Positions 1-13,000 of a DNA stretch of 60,000 nucleotides are shown here, in pieces. This stretch comes from Polytrichum commune (Eukaryota > Streptophyta > Polytrichopsida > Polytrichales > Polytrichaceae): assembly GCA_950295325.1 (NCBI GenBank), contig OX485807.1, positions 38,534,440 through 38,594,439 on the forward strand, written 5' to 3'. Positions within the stretch are counted from its first letter, which is position 1, and each line of letters opens with the position of its first letter. Made by a program: the position numbers and the translations under genes. Under the pieces are notes generated by a model, which saw nothing but the letters and a program-made list of their open reading frames with translations, had not been told where the DNA came from and did no database searches.

Positions 1-2222
1 TAAATTCCCTTATCATGTATTATCTACAAGGGTCTTTTTTTTCCATATACTACCCGACCTTTACCCTTATTCTCTTCCCCTAGACAATGTTTCGAACAAA
101 AGTGTTTCAAGAGGTTGGATGCATATTTCCTTCATGTTTTCCAAAGCATTCATGATATTATCCCAAAAGTCTATGTTGTTTGATGACATTCACATCATTC
201 ATGATAGGCAAGATTAGAGAAGCACATAAACCATTACTAATTGTGCTATGCTTCAAAAAAATCCTCATTCACAAGAAAAATAAGTCAAATTGTCATTTAA
301 GTATATTCAAGCAAACTAGTTGTTCAGAAATAATAAGGGATGTGCACTTGTAGGGACAAAAACATCATCAAATGACAATAGTAAAAGCAACAACACAACA
401 ATCACAACTTCAAATGTTTGTATTCCATGTTCACCGACCACCTTGTTTGTGTAGTTTCGCAATCTAGTGTACATCAAATTGGCAATTGGAATCATCCAAA
501 ATTCATGCTTAAACCCAAATATGCTTAAATCCTAGTTGATGTGTTAGTGGTCCTTATTGAAGGTGTGAGGAAACATCTCACTATATAGTATTGACTTATG
601 AATATAAATTTCCGTAATTTTTTACAACAAGGCCCAAGGTGATTTTTTTTAGGTAGGAAAAGAATCCCCTTCACACAACCAAATTTCAATGTTCAAGAAA
701 GACGTGCCCAATATGTTTGGAGAACCAAGTTGTGCATGTGAAAAGGTTTTGCATAATGTTTGGAGCTCGTATGAATATCTTAAATGTATCGTTAAAGTGA
801 AGGTTCTCATGCTCGTCAAATGATCATAAATATTCCATCCTTCCCCCTCAATTATGTTGATCATTGAACCTAGAATGGTTAACATAGTTTGAGCATGTTA
901 GTCCAATTATTTTGGAACACGTGTCTTTTTGATAATTTGATGAGAGGAGATTCTTTCCTCCAACATCTAATAACTTGCTTTTGCATCTAACCTCCGATTG
1001 TGAATTTTTGAAATAACACTTGATCTTCATGATTTTGTAATTGTCAATTAAATGAGACAAACTTTGAGTCAATCCAATGGCTCAAGGATGCTCTTTCTAC
1101 ATTAGTACTTGCAAATCACAAAGACTGTCATTTCAACTGGAGTTGGAGTCCGGTGCAACAATATAACAATCCAAAATGATGATTCTTTTTCTTTTGAAAA
1201 ATTCCACATGGTGAAGTCTATCATAAACTCACCACATAAATTTGGGCCACATAAATTCTCTACTAGAGCCCACACTAGTTTCAAACCCATGCTAAATCTC
1301 TAATTTGAAATTAGTGTGGGTCACATTAATTGATTGTTCTTCTAGGAAATTGATGTGGTTGAATTGGAGTTTGGAATCCATGGACATAGTTTGGTCCAAT
1401 GTGGTATTGTATCATGTGGACATTTTCGCGATCACCCTAGACATTCATTTTATCTTTTATTCTTTTGGGGGGGAGGCCTTGAGCCCTGTCTAATCAATAT
1501 TGTAATGTGTATCTTGTTACTAATCACAAGTATGATAATTTGTCATGGTACTTACAATATCAAGTAGTTTAGGCCCATACCGTAGTTTCCTAGCATCTTG
1601 GGCAGAAAAAATACAATAAAAGGGTGTGTGAGTTTATAGGAAACTATTGACATGGTTTGCTTGATTTTTTTATTATAAAAAGACCATGTTAATGCTCAAA
1701 TCACAAAAGCTCAGATCACATGTGTTGTAATTCAATAAGTTAGCTTTTAGGTATCAATAAGACTAAACATACATTGCAAAGTCTTTTGTGAGTCTTTTGT
1801 CTCGCCATCCTAACATTTCTAACCCACAATCTTTCAAAAATGCAACATATCTCTCACTCATAACAAAGCATGTCACATAAGAGTTTAGGGTAACTAATGA
1901 GAGCTTCGGAGGTGAAGGCGAGGGTTTAGGGTAAATCAGCCACCTTAGATGAAATTAGCAATAGCCATCCAAAAACCTTAAGAGAAACTTGGATGAATGC
2001 CGAATTAATTTGAATTGTATTTTGAAATTACTCTGTTTTGATATATTACTTTCCGGGTCGTCTAACTGTTTTGGTCACTTTAATTATTTATTAGGCTAAG
2101 ACCCACCCAAGCTGCTATGAAACTACAATATGTGCTTTAGACATGTAGTAGTCATTGTGGTCACCCACACCTTCATTTCTACTAGCAACATTGTTTCATG
2201 TTCGTTACATTTGTGAGAATTA
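1..2222. other. Intergenic, decayed repeats, no gene seen
   Basis: No frame here looks like a conserved protein. Positions 763-945 match a dispersed repeat also present near 41.9 kb and 45.9 kb in the same orientation, and near 31.9 kb and 39.3 kb inverted. A small near-perfect hairpin lies at 1267-1320 (17-bp arms CCCACACTAGTTTCAAA and its complement with one mismatch). The rest is AT-rich and unassigned. Confidence 0.5.
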
Positions 2223-2618
2223 CTCACTACACTAAATATTGTATTTAGTGTCATATGGTATTTTATATCATTGTGGTAACTTTCGTACTGACACTTCTTA
2301 TGGAAAAGTTTACAAGTATTGTCATCCCAACTTACTTTATAGTTCATCCAAATGTCGATTATTGAAACAAAGTTTGTTCTAACATTCGTGTAATTTAATA
2401 TTGTCATGAATGATTGAAATTTGGATGAAATTTCACTTACTAAGTGATAACAATTGCAACATTGTAACTCTATAATGCCCAATGTTTTTCTAGAAGGGGT
2501 GACAATATAATGTTAGGCTTACATTTAGTGTTGATGACACTACATGAGCGGTTTACAATTAGTATTGAGCAAAACAAATAGAATTTTTGACATTAAATAC
2601 AGCACTTAGTGTAGCATT
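2223..2618. repeat. Short inverted-end repeat, CTACACTAAATA family
   Basis: The left edge reads CTACACTAAATATTG and the right edge ends in a complement-like CTTAGTGTAG, so the block has imperfect terminal inverted repeats. Its interior (for example TTTACAATTAGTATTGAGCA near 2550) recurs near 51.2 kb and, inverted, near 59.6 kb. This makes it a divergent member of the repeat described at 50.67-51.56 kb. It looks like a non-autonomous DNA transposon. I could not find a clear target duplication, so the superfamily is open. Confidence 0.5.
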
Positions 2619-3163
2619 TTTTTCAAACATGCAATATAATCAAAAAATTAGTCATTGGAGATGGGTTTCACTCTTAGTTGTGACGGACACTTTAAGGGGA
2701 TGTTTACATCATGGACCATGAAGTCATCCCTTGCTCCCCTAAAATATGTGATTCGTCATTGAACTCATCTTGGGACCACTTCGGTTTACATCAAGGACAA
2801 AATGTAAGAGTGATCATGGAACTTGAGGTCCCCAAAATATTTATTTTCAGGCCTACACTATCCAATGGGTTTTGCAGCAAGAGAGAGAGAAAAGGTTCTC
2901 TCACTGCAAAAGTAAGGGGATCGTGACACATAAATGTTGTTTTTTTATGCCAAATGTTACCATAACTAAGAGGAAGGAAAAGAAGAAGGAGGGGAGAACT
3001 TAAAACGTGACAAAATCACAAAAATGTCTTTTTTGATGCATGGTCACTCTTCTCAATCCACGTTCGACTTACACCTAATGAAAGGCCCAAAGGTTTTTAA
3101 AATTGCATTTTCCATAAATATGACCATGGAAGTGTGACCATGAAATGTAACCACAACAAAAGA

Positions 3164-3168
3164 CCACC
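3164..3168. repeat. Target-site duplication CCACC, left copy
   Basis: CCACC lies immediately before the LTR terminal TGTGAG. The same five bases follow the last LTR at 15112-15116. Five-base duplications are normal for Ty3/gypsy integrase. Confidence 0.8.
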
Positions 3169-3457
3169 TGTGAGCCCAAAAGGGTGCCCACATTTAGTCT
3201 TAGACCCCTGAAACGTTAGTTGATGCACTTTGAAGTAGCATGTTACTTCACAAAAATATAAAAAGAGTGAAATGTTAGTCTTAGAAGTACCATGTTGTAA
3301 GAGGCTAGGATGTGAGTTGTTATTGTGTTTTTACCTTCGGAAGGATTTGAGTGAATGAGGATAGGTAAGGAGAACTTGGATTGAGTAGTTAGTGAGTAGG
3401 CTAGTACAAATGGATGGAGACAACCAAAGTGACTCAAGAGGCAAGTGCATTCGAATT
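3169..3457 (+). repeat. Truncated 5' LTR (first 289 bp only)
   Basis: It matches the first 289 bases of both complete LTRs (4334 onward and 13328 onward) and then stops inside CGAATT. The next bases belong to the integrase region. The junction shares one base (T3457). The TATA box of the complete LTR (about 700 bp from its start) is missing here, so this remnant should have no LTR core promoter. Confidence 0.9.
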
Positions 3458-4272
3458 CTTCAAAAGGAATGAAATATATTGTGGTGGCAACCGAGTACCT
3501 CACCAAGTGGGCGGAAGCCAAAGCGGTGAAGACCGACACGGCGGAACACGCGGCAACATTTATGTACGAAAACATAATTTCGCGGTTCGGGGTGCCGAAG
3601 ATCCTAGTAAGCGATAGGGGTACTCACTTTTTGAATGACTTGATTCGAGAGATGACAGAGAAATTTAAAATTGATCACCGGAAGACTACTCCCTACCACC
3701 CACAAACCAATGGACAAACGGAAAGGGTTAACGGAATTTTGGTGAGTATACTACGCAAGACGGTTATAGACTCGAAGCGGGATTGGGATACGAAACTAAC
3801 GGCGGCACTTTGGGCATACCGTACAACCTATAAGGTAACTACGCGTGCTACACCATTTTCCTTAGTCTATGGTCTTGAAGCGACACTACCAATCGAATAT
3901 GAAGTCGAGTCACTTAGGGTGGCCGTGAGTACGAGACTTACCGAAAGTCAATCCTTACGAAATCGACTAACCGATTTGGAAGCACTTGACGAAGGGAGGA
4001 GAATGGCGGCTCAACATATTGAGGCAATCCAAAGAAGGAGAAAGATTACTTTCGACAAACGACATAAGAGAAGGGCCCTAACACCGGGAATGATGGTCAT
4101 GATTCAAGACGCACGAAAGCTTGAATTTCCGGCGAAATTCAATGCGGTATGGTTAGGACCTTACCTTGTCTATGAGGTCTTTCCTAATAATTCAATTCAA
4201 TTGGAAACGTTGAATGGTGAGCTCTTTCCTACCCGTACATCGGGAAGTAGATGTAAGGAGTACCGAGCTTGA
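3457..4272 (+). pseudogene. Truncated integrase fragment, duplicate of the Gag-Pol 3' end
   Basis: The frame is identical in protein to the last 271 residues (1809-2079) of the full polyprotein and ends at the same stop. It begins just after the integrase core has started, so the first catalytic aspartate (Asp1800 of the full protein) and the zinc-binding head are lost. The second aspartate (in VSDRG), the glutamate (in GQTERVNG) and the C-terminal GPY module are kept. An ATG at 3445, contributed by the cut LTR, happens to be in frame and would give 275 residues, but no promoter is evident. It is a dead rearrangement product, not a functional gene. Confidence 0.9.
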
Positions 4273-5034
4273 CTAGGCAACTTACCCTTGGAGCAAGAGA
4301 TGTTTGGATTCATCCCCCGATGGTCGCCAATTATGTGAGCCCAAAAGGGTGCCCACATTTAGTCTTAGACCCCTGAAACGTTAGTTGATGCACTTTGAAG
4401 TAGCATGTTACTTCACAAAAATATAAAAAGAGTGAAATGTTAGTCTTAGAAGTACCATGTTGTAAGAGGCTAGGATGTGAGTTGTTATTGTGTTTTTACC
4501 TTCGGAAGGATTTGAGTGAATGAGGATAGGTAAGGAGAACTTGGATTGAGTAGTTAGTGAGTAGGCTAGTACAAATGGATGGAGACAACCAAAGTGACTC
4601 AAGAGGCAAGTGCATTCGAATTGGGATGAATGGAGGATCACATGGAGCGCACAAGTGGACCACCTCATCATGGCCACTTAATGGGGAAGGCCCAAGGAAG
4701 AATGCAAGGTGGAGGATAAGCAAATTCTCAAAGCACCAATCAAATCACGAGTTAAGCATCGTGGTTTGAATTAAGTGGTGAGCGACGATTTAGGAAAGTA
4801 AGGGGAGAAAGTTATGGCGGCGGAAAGCGAAGGAGGCTAAGTTTGGGTTGAAGCATCCCAAGTTTGGTAAAGTGTGGTAGGTAGAAAGCCAAGGCTAGTT
4901 AAATGTTCGAATTAGGATCCTTGTTGATCATTTGAGGGAGGAAGGCTTAGAAGATAGGATTGGCGCCTACTAAGTAGGAGGAAATCTCAAGGGCTTATCG
5001 TGAGCCTTGAGGGTGCTCACCCCCTCAAGCTTAC

Positions 5035-5042
5035 TATATAAT
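5035..5042 (+). promoter_or_regulatory. TATA box of the LTR promoter
   Basis: TATATAAT lies about 700 bp into the LTR and is followed by a pyrimidine-rich CT tract, a typical plant core-promoter setting. The same box occurs at 14029-14036 in the 3' LTR. The transcription start is inferred to lie some 30 bp downstream. Confidence 0.5.
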
Positions 5043-5548
5043 CCCTCATTCTTCCCTCACTCATCCTCTCTTTCCTTTGTGCTCCAAGGCACCCCACGAG
5101 TTATAAGTGTGGATGTGGGAAGCCATATTGGAGCACATGTGTGTGCTTAGTTTTTAGTTTGAGAGCCAAGGCTTGTTAGCCTTGAAGAGGGCTTGACCTC
5201 TTGGTAGAATTAGTGTTGACGTGAAGGATTTTAAAGTTAATTCATGATTCCAATTTGTGGTACTTTAAGTTCATGTTTTGAATACACGTGGTTGCAAGTT
5301 CCATGTTTAAGAGTTGAGCACTTGATGTTGTGATGAGTGCAAAAATATACTTGTGTGGATTAGTTAGTCTTAGTGAAGTTAGGAAATTCTCTCTCCCCCT
5401 CTCCTCTCTAGGATTTTAGGATTTTAGGATTAGAGAAGAATTATGTGATTAGAAAGGGGTTGTTAGTAGAATTAGGGAAATTAGGTAGGAAGATTAGTTA
5501 AGGGCTTGAATAATTAGTGAGGTAGTTGGGGATTACAACTACAAAGTT

Positions 5549-5756
5549 GTGGGTTTATGAAGGAGCTGGGTTTATGAAGGAGCTGGGTTTGTTTAGTTAG
5601 AAAGTAAAGAGCTGGGTTTATGAAGGACTTGGGTTTATGAAGGAGCTGGGTTTGTTTAGTTAGAAGCTAAGAAGCTGGGTTTATGAAGGAGCTAGGTTTA
5701 TGAAGGAGCTAGGTTTATGTAATTAGAAAGTAAAGAGATGGGTTCATGAAGGAGCT
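5549..5756 (+). repeat. LTR minisatellite, 17-bp unit
   Basis: The unit GGGTTTATGAAGGAGCT recurs about ten times with small changes, broken up by spacers containing GTTTAGTTAGAA plus AGTAAAGA- or AGCTAAGA-like sequence. The spacers form a longer-order repeat of roughly 70 bp. The same array sits at 14543-14750 in the 3' LTR. Confidence 0.85.
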
Positions 5757-6120
5757 TAGTAGATAGCCTACCTAATTAGCTCATAGACAAGTAGTTAGTT
5801 ACATTATGCTAGTTAGTGTTATGTGTGGCTTTCACAAGTAAATGTATTTGAGATTGACTATAGAGAATAGTGTTTTTTTTAACGCTTGCATCCTCTCTTT
5901 AAAAATAAACCACGTGCACAACTTAATGGAGAATGTGGAGCACTCTCGCGATGGCAAGACAAAGGAAGCAAAGACCAAAGTTAAATCCAAGACCACTTGA
6001 AGGGTGAACCTTGCACTATGGACTCATCCAAGTCCAAATCCAATACCGCGGAGGAATGTGAGCCCAAACCCACTACTCGGACTACGGACGCTTAAGGGTG
6101 GGGGGTTTGGCCTCACATAA

Positions 6121-6140
6121 TTGGTGCGTCTGCCGGGAGC
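6121..6140 (+). promoter_or_regulatory. Primer-binding site for minus-strand synthesis
   Basis: TTGGTGCGTCTGCCGGGAGC follows the LTR end (6117) after a short TAA spacer. It starts with the TGG that pairs with a tRNA CCA end, as expected for this position. I could not assign the priming tRNA with confidence. Confidence 0.7.
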
Positions 6141-7026
6141 GAAGCGGAAGGTAGTTACAAGACTTGGAGGCGACTAGGAGACTTGGAGGCAACTAGGAAA
6201 AATTGGAGACACAAACTTGAGAGAAGGGAAGGAGCACCCGAAACTCGGTAAGTATTCTTTCTTTGGGTTACATTTGAATTCATTGTATTTCAACTATTCC
6301 TTGGAATGAATTGCATTGTCAATTACGCAAATTCATTTTTTAGGAAGGAGCGCGGCGAAGGTACGTCCTCAACCTTTTTGGGGATTTGCTAAGAACTTAA
6401 AAGGAACCTATAACCGAGTAGCTCATTAAAACATTAGAGGGTAAATTCACCTTAGGACATTGAACTTTGACACTCACTTCGGGGTGAGTCTCAAAGTTTT
6501 GGGAGTTGTCATTTCATGCTCTAGATTAAATTAATATTTCACAAAGTTTATGGTGTTGTTACATTGAGTCACGATTGAGGGGAGTGCTAACTCACAGGGG
6601 GATGCGATTGCTCAAGGTATGTTTATTTCTTCAAAGTGAACTCATTAACTAATTAAGGAATGCCTTTTGTACTCGTGATTGTTGTTATCCGTTGTAGAGG
6701 GTAATTCCCGAATTGTGGATGGTGTGAGAAGTTGAAGGGTGAAGCCTCGACTTTTAACATAATCTACTCGGAAGGTCACCCCCTCACAATCGGTATTGTG
6801 GTGAGTGTTAATTTGCGGGAAGGTGCGGAGGTGATGCTCCGACTTAACCAAAAAATTAACATGAACATGCCTATCCCCTATTGGGATTCTTTCACCTAAG
6901 TGGGCTTGCAGGTTCTTTTCCTCACCTCCTAAAAAAATTATAACCACACCAAGACAAGTGAAAATATTAAGAGGGGAATTGCTAGGATTATGTGTGGTCA
7001 AGTGAGGGTCGATCGATTCTTATGGA
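6141..7026 (+). other. Retrotransposon leader (untranslated)
   Basis: The stretch between the primer-binding site and the Gag-Pol start has many stops in all plus frames and no recognisable protein. It is expected to hold the packaging and dimerisation signals, which I cannot locate by eye. Confidence 0.6.
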
Positions 7027-10000
7027 ATGCAAGGTAGGACTCGCTCACAAAAACCAAGTTTGATAGTAGGACTAGAGAAATCTACTCGAAAGAGGCGGTC
7101 CTCTAAAATCAGTGATAGATTAGAACAAGATAATGTTAGAATAGAGAGTTGTTTGAACGTCGAACCTAGGACTAGGTCAATTCTAGACACCTTAGAACTT
7201 GGAGCTCAACTTGAAGAGGAGATCACTCCCTCCAAATTGAGTGGTGAAACTTCTTCGGAAAATTACACACTTAGAGAAGAATTCCCGGTAGAAGTTGATA
7301 GGGGATTGTTGAATAGTTCACCGGTCACCATGGCCGAGGAACGGGGGATGGATCCACCACCCATACCCCCAATTCCGCCCATACCTCCTATACCTCCAAT
7401 AAACCCATTGGTTAGGCCAAGAGGCCTACCAATTGTGGTTCCACAAAATTTAGCGGCGATGGATATGCCATCTCATCTCCCTAAATTTTATGGGACCAAG
7501 GATGAGGACCCCTCTCGGCACATGGAACGGTATATCGAACGGTTGGCTAGCTTCCTCATAACCGACCCGGGTTATTGGTTAGTGTGGTTTCCTACCACTC
7601 TAGAGGGGGAAGCCTATGAATGGTATCGGGATCATGCCGAGGGACATTTTAGGGGATGGGAACAATTACAAAGGGAGTTTCTTAACGAATTTAGGCCGGA
7701 AGTGGGTCAAAGTACCGCATTAAGGGCATTGTCGTCATTGAAGCAAGGAAGGGAGGAAGAAATTTCGGCTTACATTAGGAGGTTTGATTTAGTGTGCACT
7801 AGATTTGTGGGTACCATGCTCAACGACGACACGCTAAAGCAATTTTTCATTCAAGGGTTTTTTAAGTCCGGAACTATTAGGGGTGTTCTAGAAAGGAATC
7901 CCTTGACCTTGGCGGATGCCAAGCGTGCGGCTAGAGATATTGAAAACTTGGATAAAGATCACGAAAGGCTATGGAGAAGGGAGGATGAATTGATCCCACA
8001 ATTCATCCCCATACGCCCTAGGGTGGTAGCGGTAGAACCCGCTAAGTATGAGAACCAAATTCCATATGCCATTGTGGACACCGGTCCCCGACCTTTAGCG
8101 GTTAGGGAACCGGCACCTCTTTTGGCACTACCGGCCCCTAGAACGGATCCACACTTGGAGGAGGTTGAGAGAAGACTAGGTGCTAGCCAACTAGGATTCC
8201 AAGAGGCTATGATAAAACAAATGCAAAGCCTCACGGATCAAATGTCATTAATGATCCGGAGTCAACAACCGGGGCCTCCACCCCCGGTTGAGTCGGGTAG
8301 GCATTCTTCCGGATTATGGTGTGTCCAATGTGGCCAACCGGGCCACACGCGTCAATTTTGTAGAAGTGGACAAAACCGTGACCAAAGAGGAAACGGTAAC
8401 CCACCTCAACAAAATCAACGAGGTCAAGCGCCACCTCACTATGGAAATGGAAGCAATAGAGGACCACAACCTAGAGGGCAAGGTGGCCAAAATTTAGAGA
8501 AGAAGGAATTTCATCCCTTTTGTGGAAGGTGGCACGCTCAAGGACAATGTTGGTCCGAAGGTCAAGAGTTTAATTGTAGCAATTGTGGAGGAAGTCATCC
8601 CTCGGATACGTGTCGCCAACCGGACAAAATAATTAATGTCCCTTACCCGGTGGCTAATCCACAACAACAAGCAAGGGATAATATGCGAGGTGCTAGGCCA
8701 CAAGGAGTACCGGCCAATGAACTTAGGCCACCTAACTTATACTATGACCATAGTAATGCTAGGCAAACTTTTCATCCACCGGCGGGCTTGCAAACTACAA
8801 CCGGTTACATTCCAATACAAAATAGACAAGGAGTTCCACCTAATGGTAGTAACGGGAGACAAGCGCCTCCAACGGATCCGGGACCATCTAACTCCCAAGA
8901 TGTTAGGTTCATGGATGGAGTGTTGGAGGCCACATGTGATGACATGCTTCCTCTCCCAACGAGAATTGGAGAGGAGCAAAGTCAATGGCCTCCTCACACC
9001 AATGCTATTACATATGAGTTAGTGAAGGGTAAGGGTATGGTTGAAGAAGCACCTGCACTAGCGGTAACTACTAGGGCTAGGAGAGGGGATGCCCCGTTGG
9101 AGGTAGGAATAGGAGAGCAAGGAAATTACTCTTCGGATGAAGAGATTAATCTCTCCGAGTTGGATAGGGTAGCTAGAAGAGCTACTAAGGATGTGGAGAG
9201 GGAAAATATAATTTTACAAGATAGGGAGAGGACTAATGCGGTACATGACTTGGATAATAGCGATGTGGGTGAATGGGAAGGACCGGGGGTTCCCGTAGAC
9301 GAATTCGACGTAGTGGGTAATTCTAAGGTGGAAAGATCTACCGGGTACGACTTGTGGGCGGACCTTAGTACACTCAAGGCGGATATTACTTTCGGCCAAC
9401 TATTGGAAATTTCACCCACGGCAAGGAAAACATTAAAGGAGGGAATGCCGGTACACAAGAGGATGAGGAAGGTGAAAGCTAAAATAGCCGCTAGGATCCA
9501 ATCACAAGGTGGAAGAGACGTGAAAGCTATAGAAATAGAAGTTGTTATAGTAGATAAGGTGGTTCCTAATGTGCTAGTCGACGGAGGGAGTAGTCTAAAT
9601 ATACTACCGGAGGATACTATGAAAAAATTGGGACTTGGACTCACGGGGCCTTCACCTTTGGTCATAAATATGGCAAATCAAAGTTCGACTACGCCTTTGG
9701 GGATGATCAAGGATTGTAGAATGACTACGGGAGGTGAGGAGTACTTGGTCACCTTCCATGTCATTAAAATGCACTCCAACAAGGACACCTTCCCCATTTT
9801 GCTAGGTAGGCCTTGGTTGCGGATGGCGAATGCTATGGTCAATTGGGGTGGACCTAAACCATCCATCACTTATGGTCCGGAGGGTAATAGGGTCATAGTG
9901 TCCATTGGTTCATTAGAAGGATGGATGAAGAAGGAGATGTATTTGCCATTGGAGAAGGAAATTGATGACTTAAACGAGAATGAGATTGGCAAGGCATTGG

Positions 10001-13000
10001 TGGGAGTCGTCCATCCCGAAGGTCAAAGGGTTGTTATAGATTCGGGCTCGGGAAGTCTAGGTCCTAATTTTTACAATTATGGGGATAATGGGGATTATGC
10101 CCAATGGCTAAGGGAGTACCCCGAGTCCGAGGTTGATGTAATGGTTACATTTCACCAAGTAGGCTTAGGGAGTGAATTTCCTAGTGTTAGTTTAGGAGAG
10201 GGCTCATTGTTGGAGCCATGTGAGGTGCTCACCGAGGAAGAGTGGGTTAGCGGTGGGTTAACACCTTGGGTAGATGACGTGGAAGAGGGTGAGGTTAGTT
10301 TAATTCATGTAGATGGGACTCAAGAGGAGGATGTGATTATTGAGTCATCGAAATTGGAGGAGCCTTTACATTTCAAGACCACGTCTACGGGGATAGTTGT
10401 AGGTCAAGATGTGAAAGATTACCCCAATGTGCCTTCCGATTGGTATCGGAACAAAGAGGAACAAGCACATGTGTCGGAAGCGGATTGGCGGTACGTGGAT
10501 GTGAAATTAAAGAATGGAAAAACCCGACAAATGAAGATGGGCTCCAAATTGGGGGAGAAAGAGGTTAGGGAGTATAGCAATTTGGTGGATGAGTTTAGTG
10601 ATACTTTTGCATGGTCCTACGATGAGCTTAAGGAAATTCCTAGGGAAATGGTAGAGCACCGGATTCCTTTAATTCCGGGGGCGAGGCCAATTAGACAAAA
10701 GGAGAGGAGGATGAATCCTCAATTGCAATTGTTGGTGAAAGCGGAATTGGAAAGGTTATTGAAGGCCGGGTTTATCAAGCCGGTGGAAATCACGGATTGG
10801 GTTTCTCCTATGGTCTTAGTAAAGAAAAAAAATGGGAAATTAAGGGTTTGTGTCGACTATAGGAAATTGAATTCGTGCACACAAAAGGATCACTTCCCCT
10901 TACCTTTTATCACCTTGTTGCTTGAGGAGGTTGGAGGTCATTCGCGATATACCTTTATGGATGGGTATGCGGGTTATAATCAAATTTCCATAGCCCTCCA
11001 AGATATCCATAAAACGGCTTTTACTACACCTTGGGGTACTTTTGTGTGGGTAGTGATGCCATTTGGGTTATGTAATGCCCCGGCTACTTTCCAACGATTA
11101 GTAATGTATATCTTCACCGACTTGTTGTTCAAATCCATGACCGTCTTTGTGGACGATTTTAGCACACAAAGTAATGTGGATGATCACCTACATTGTGTTA
11201 GGGAGGCATTGGTTAGGTGTAGGAAGATGAGGTTAGCATTGAACCCGGATAAGACATTTTTGGGAGTGAATAAGGGAGTGTTGTTGGGTTATGTTGTTAG
11301 TGAGAAAGGTAGAGAACCCGATCCGGATAAGATTGCGGCCATAAGCGACTTGGCAACTCCAACCAATTCCAAGGGGATCTCTAAGTTGTTAGGACATGTG
11401 GGATGGTACCGGGAACTTATTCCTAATTTTTCAAAGATAGCGGTGCCCATTACCCATTTGCTCAAAAAGGATGTCAAATTCGAGTGGACGGATGCTTGTC
11501 AAAAAGCCTTTGAGGAATTGCGGGATAGGTTGAGCACCTATCCGGTGTTGATACCACCCAATTGGGGTAAACCTTTTCACGTCTATTGTGATGCTAGTAA
11601 TGTGGCAATAGGGAGTGCGCTTTGTCAAGCAACGGGAGAAAAAGAGAAGGATCAACCTATAGCTTATGCGAGTAAGCAATTGACCCCCGCCGAAAGAAAC
11701 TACTCTACAACGGAGAGGGAGTGCCTAGCCATGGTGTTTTCCGTTAAAAAGTTTAGGCATTACCTCATGTGCAACCCGGTTGTATTTTTTGTTGACCACA
11801 TGGCTATCAAGTATCTAATTAACAAGGCGGAGTTAAGTGGTAGGTTAGCTAGGTGGGTTTTGTTATTAGAAGAATTCGACTACACGGTGGAATATAAACC
11901 GGGTCGTATGCATTTACAAGCGGACCACTTGTCTAGGTTGTCGGAGGAGATAGGAAAAAATCCGGTAAATGATATGTTAGTAGATGATAGCCTCTTTGTG
12001 GTCACTTCTACACCGGAGTGGTATGCGGGCATAGTGGAATTTCTAACAACCCACAAGTTGCCCAAAGAGTGGACAAAAGAAGAGAGAAGGAAGGTGAGGG
12101 TAAATAGTAGGCAATTTGTTGTAGTGGGCCATAGGTTGTTTAGAAGGGGGTCCGATGGTATTTTACGACGATGCGTGTCAAAAACGGAGGTTGAAGCGAT
12201 TTTAATCGCTTGCCACGATAGCGCTTGCGGCGGTCACTTCTCGGGTCAACTCACCGGGCAAAAAATACTTAGAGCGGGCTACTTTTGGCCTACACTATTT
12301 AAGGACGCCCATGACTATGTAAGGAAATGCGACGCTTGCCAACGGTATGCCCGAGACGACCTTAGAATGGAGATGCCTTTACATGTATCATTACCCTTAA
12401 TTCCTTTCGAAAAATGGGGCATCGACTATGTGGGTGAGGTCCATCCCCAATCTTCAAAAGGAATGAAATATATTGTGGTGGCAACCGAGTACCTCACCAA
12501 GTGGGCGGAAGCCAAAGCGGTGAAGACCGACACGGCGGAACACGCGGCAACATTTATGTACGAAAACATAATTTCGCGGTTCGGGGTGCCGAAGATCCTA
12601 GTAAGCGATAGGGGTACTCACTTTTTGAATGACTTGATTCGAGAGATGACAGAGAAATTTAAAATTGATCACCGGAAGACTACTCCCTACCACCCACAAA
12701 CCAATGGACAAACGGAAAGGGTTAACGGAATTTTGGTGAGTATACTACGCAAGACGGTTATAGACTCGAAGCGGGATTGGGATACGAAACTAACGGCGGC
12801 ACTTTGGGCATACCGTACAACCTATAAGGTAACTACGCGTGCTACACCATTTTCCTTAGTCTATGGTCTTGAAGCGACACTACCAATCGAATATGAAGTC
12901 GAGTCACTTAGGGTGGCCGTGAGTACGAGACTTACCGAAAGTCAATCCTTACGAAATCGACTAACCGATTTGGAAGCACTTGACGAAGGGAGGAGAATGG

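Larger units (their letters stand above)
4334..6117 (+). repeat. Complete LTR (5' LTR of the intact inner element)
   Basis: It is 1,784 bp, begins TGTGAG and ends CTCACA, so the ends are six-base inverted repeats with the usual TG...CA. It has the same length as the LTR at 13328-15111 and appears identical to it. It contains a TATA-like core promoter at 5035-5042, a minisatellite at 5549-5756 and an AATAAA at 5904-5909. The primer-binding site begins a few bases after its end, so this is the LTR that would drive transcription of the full coding region. Confidence 0.92.
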
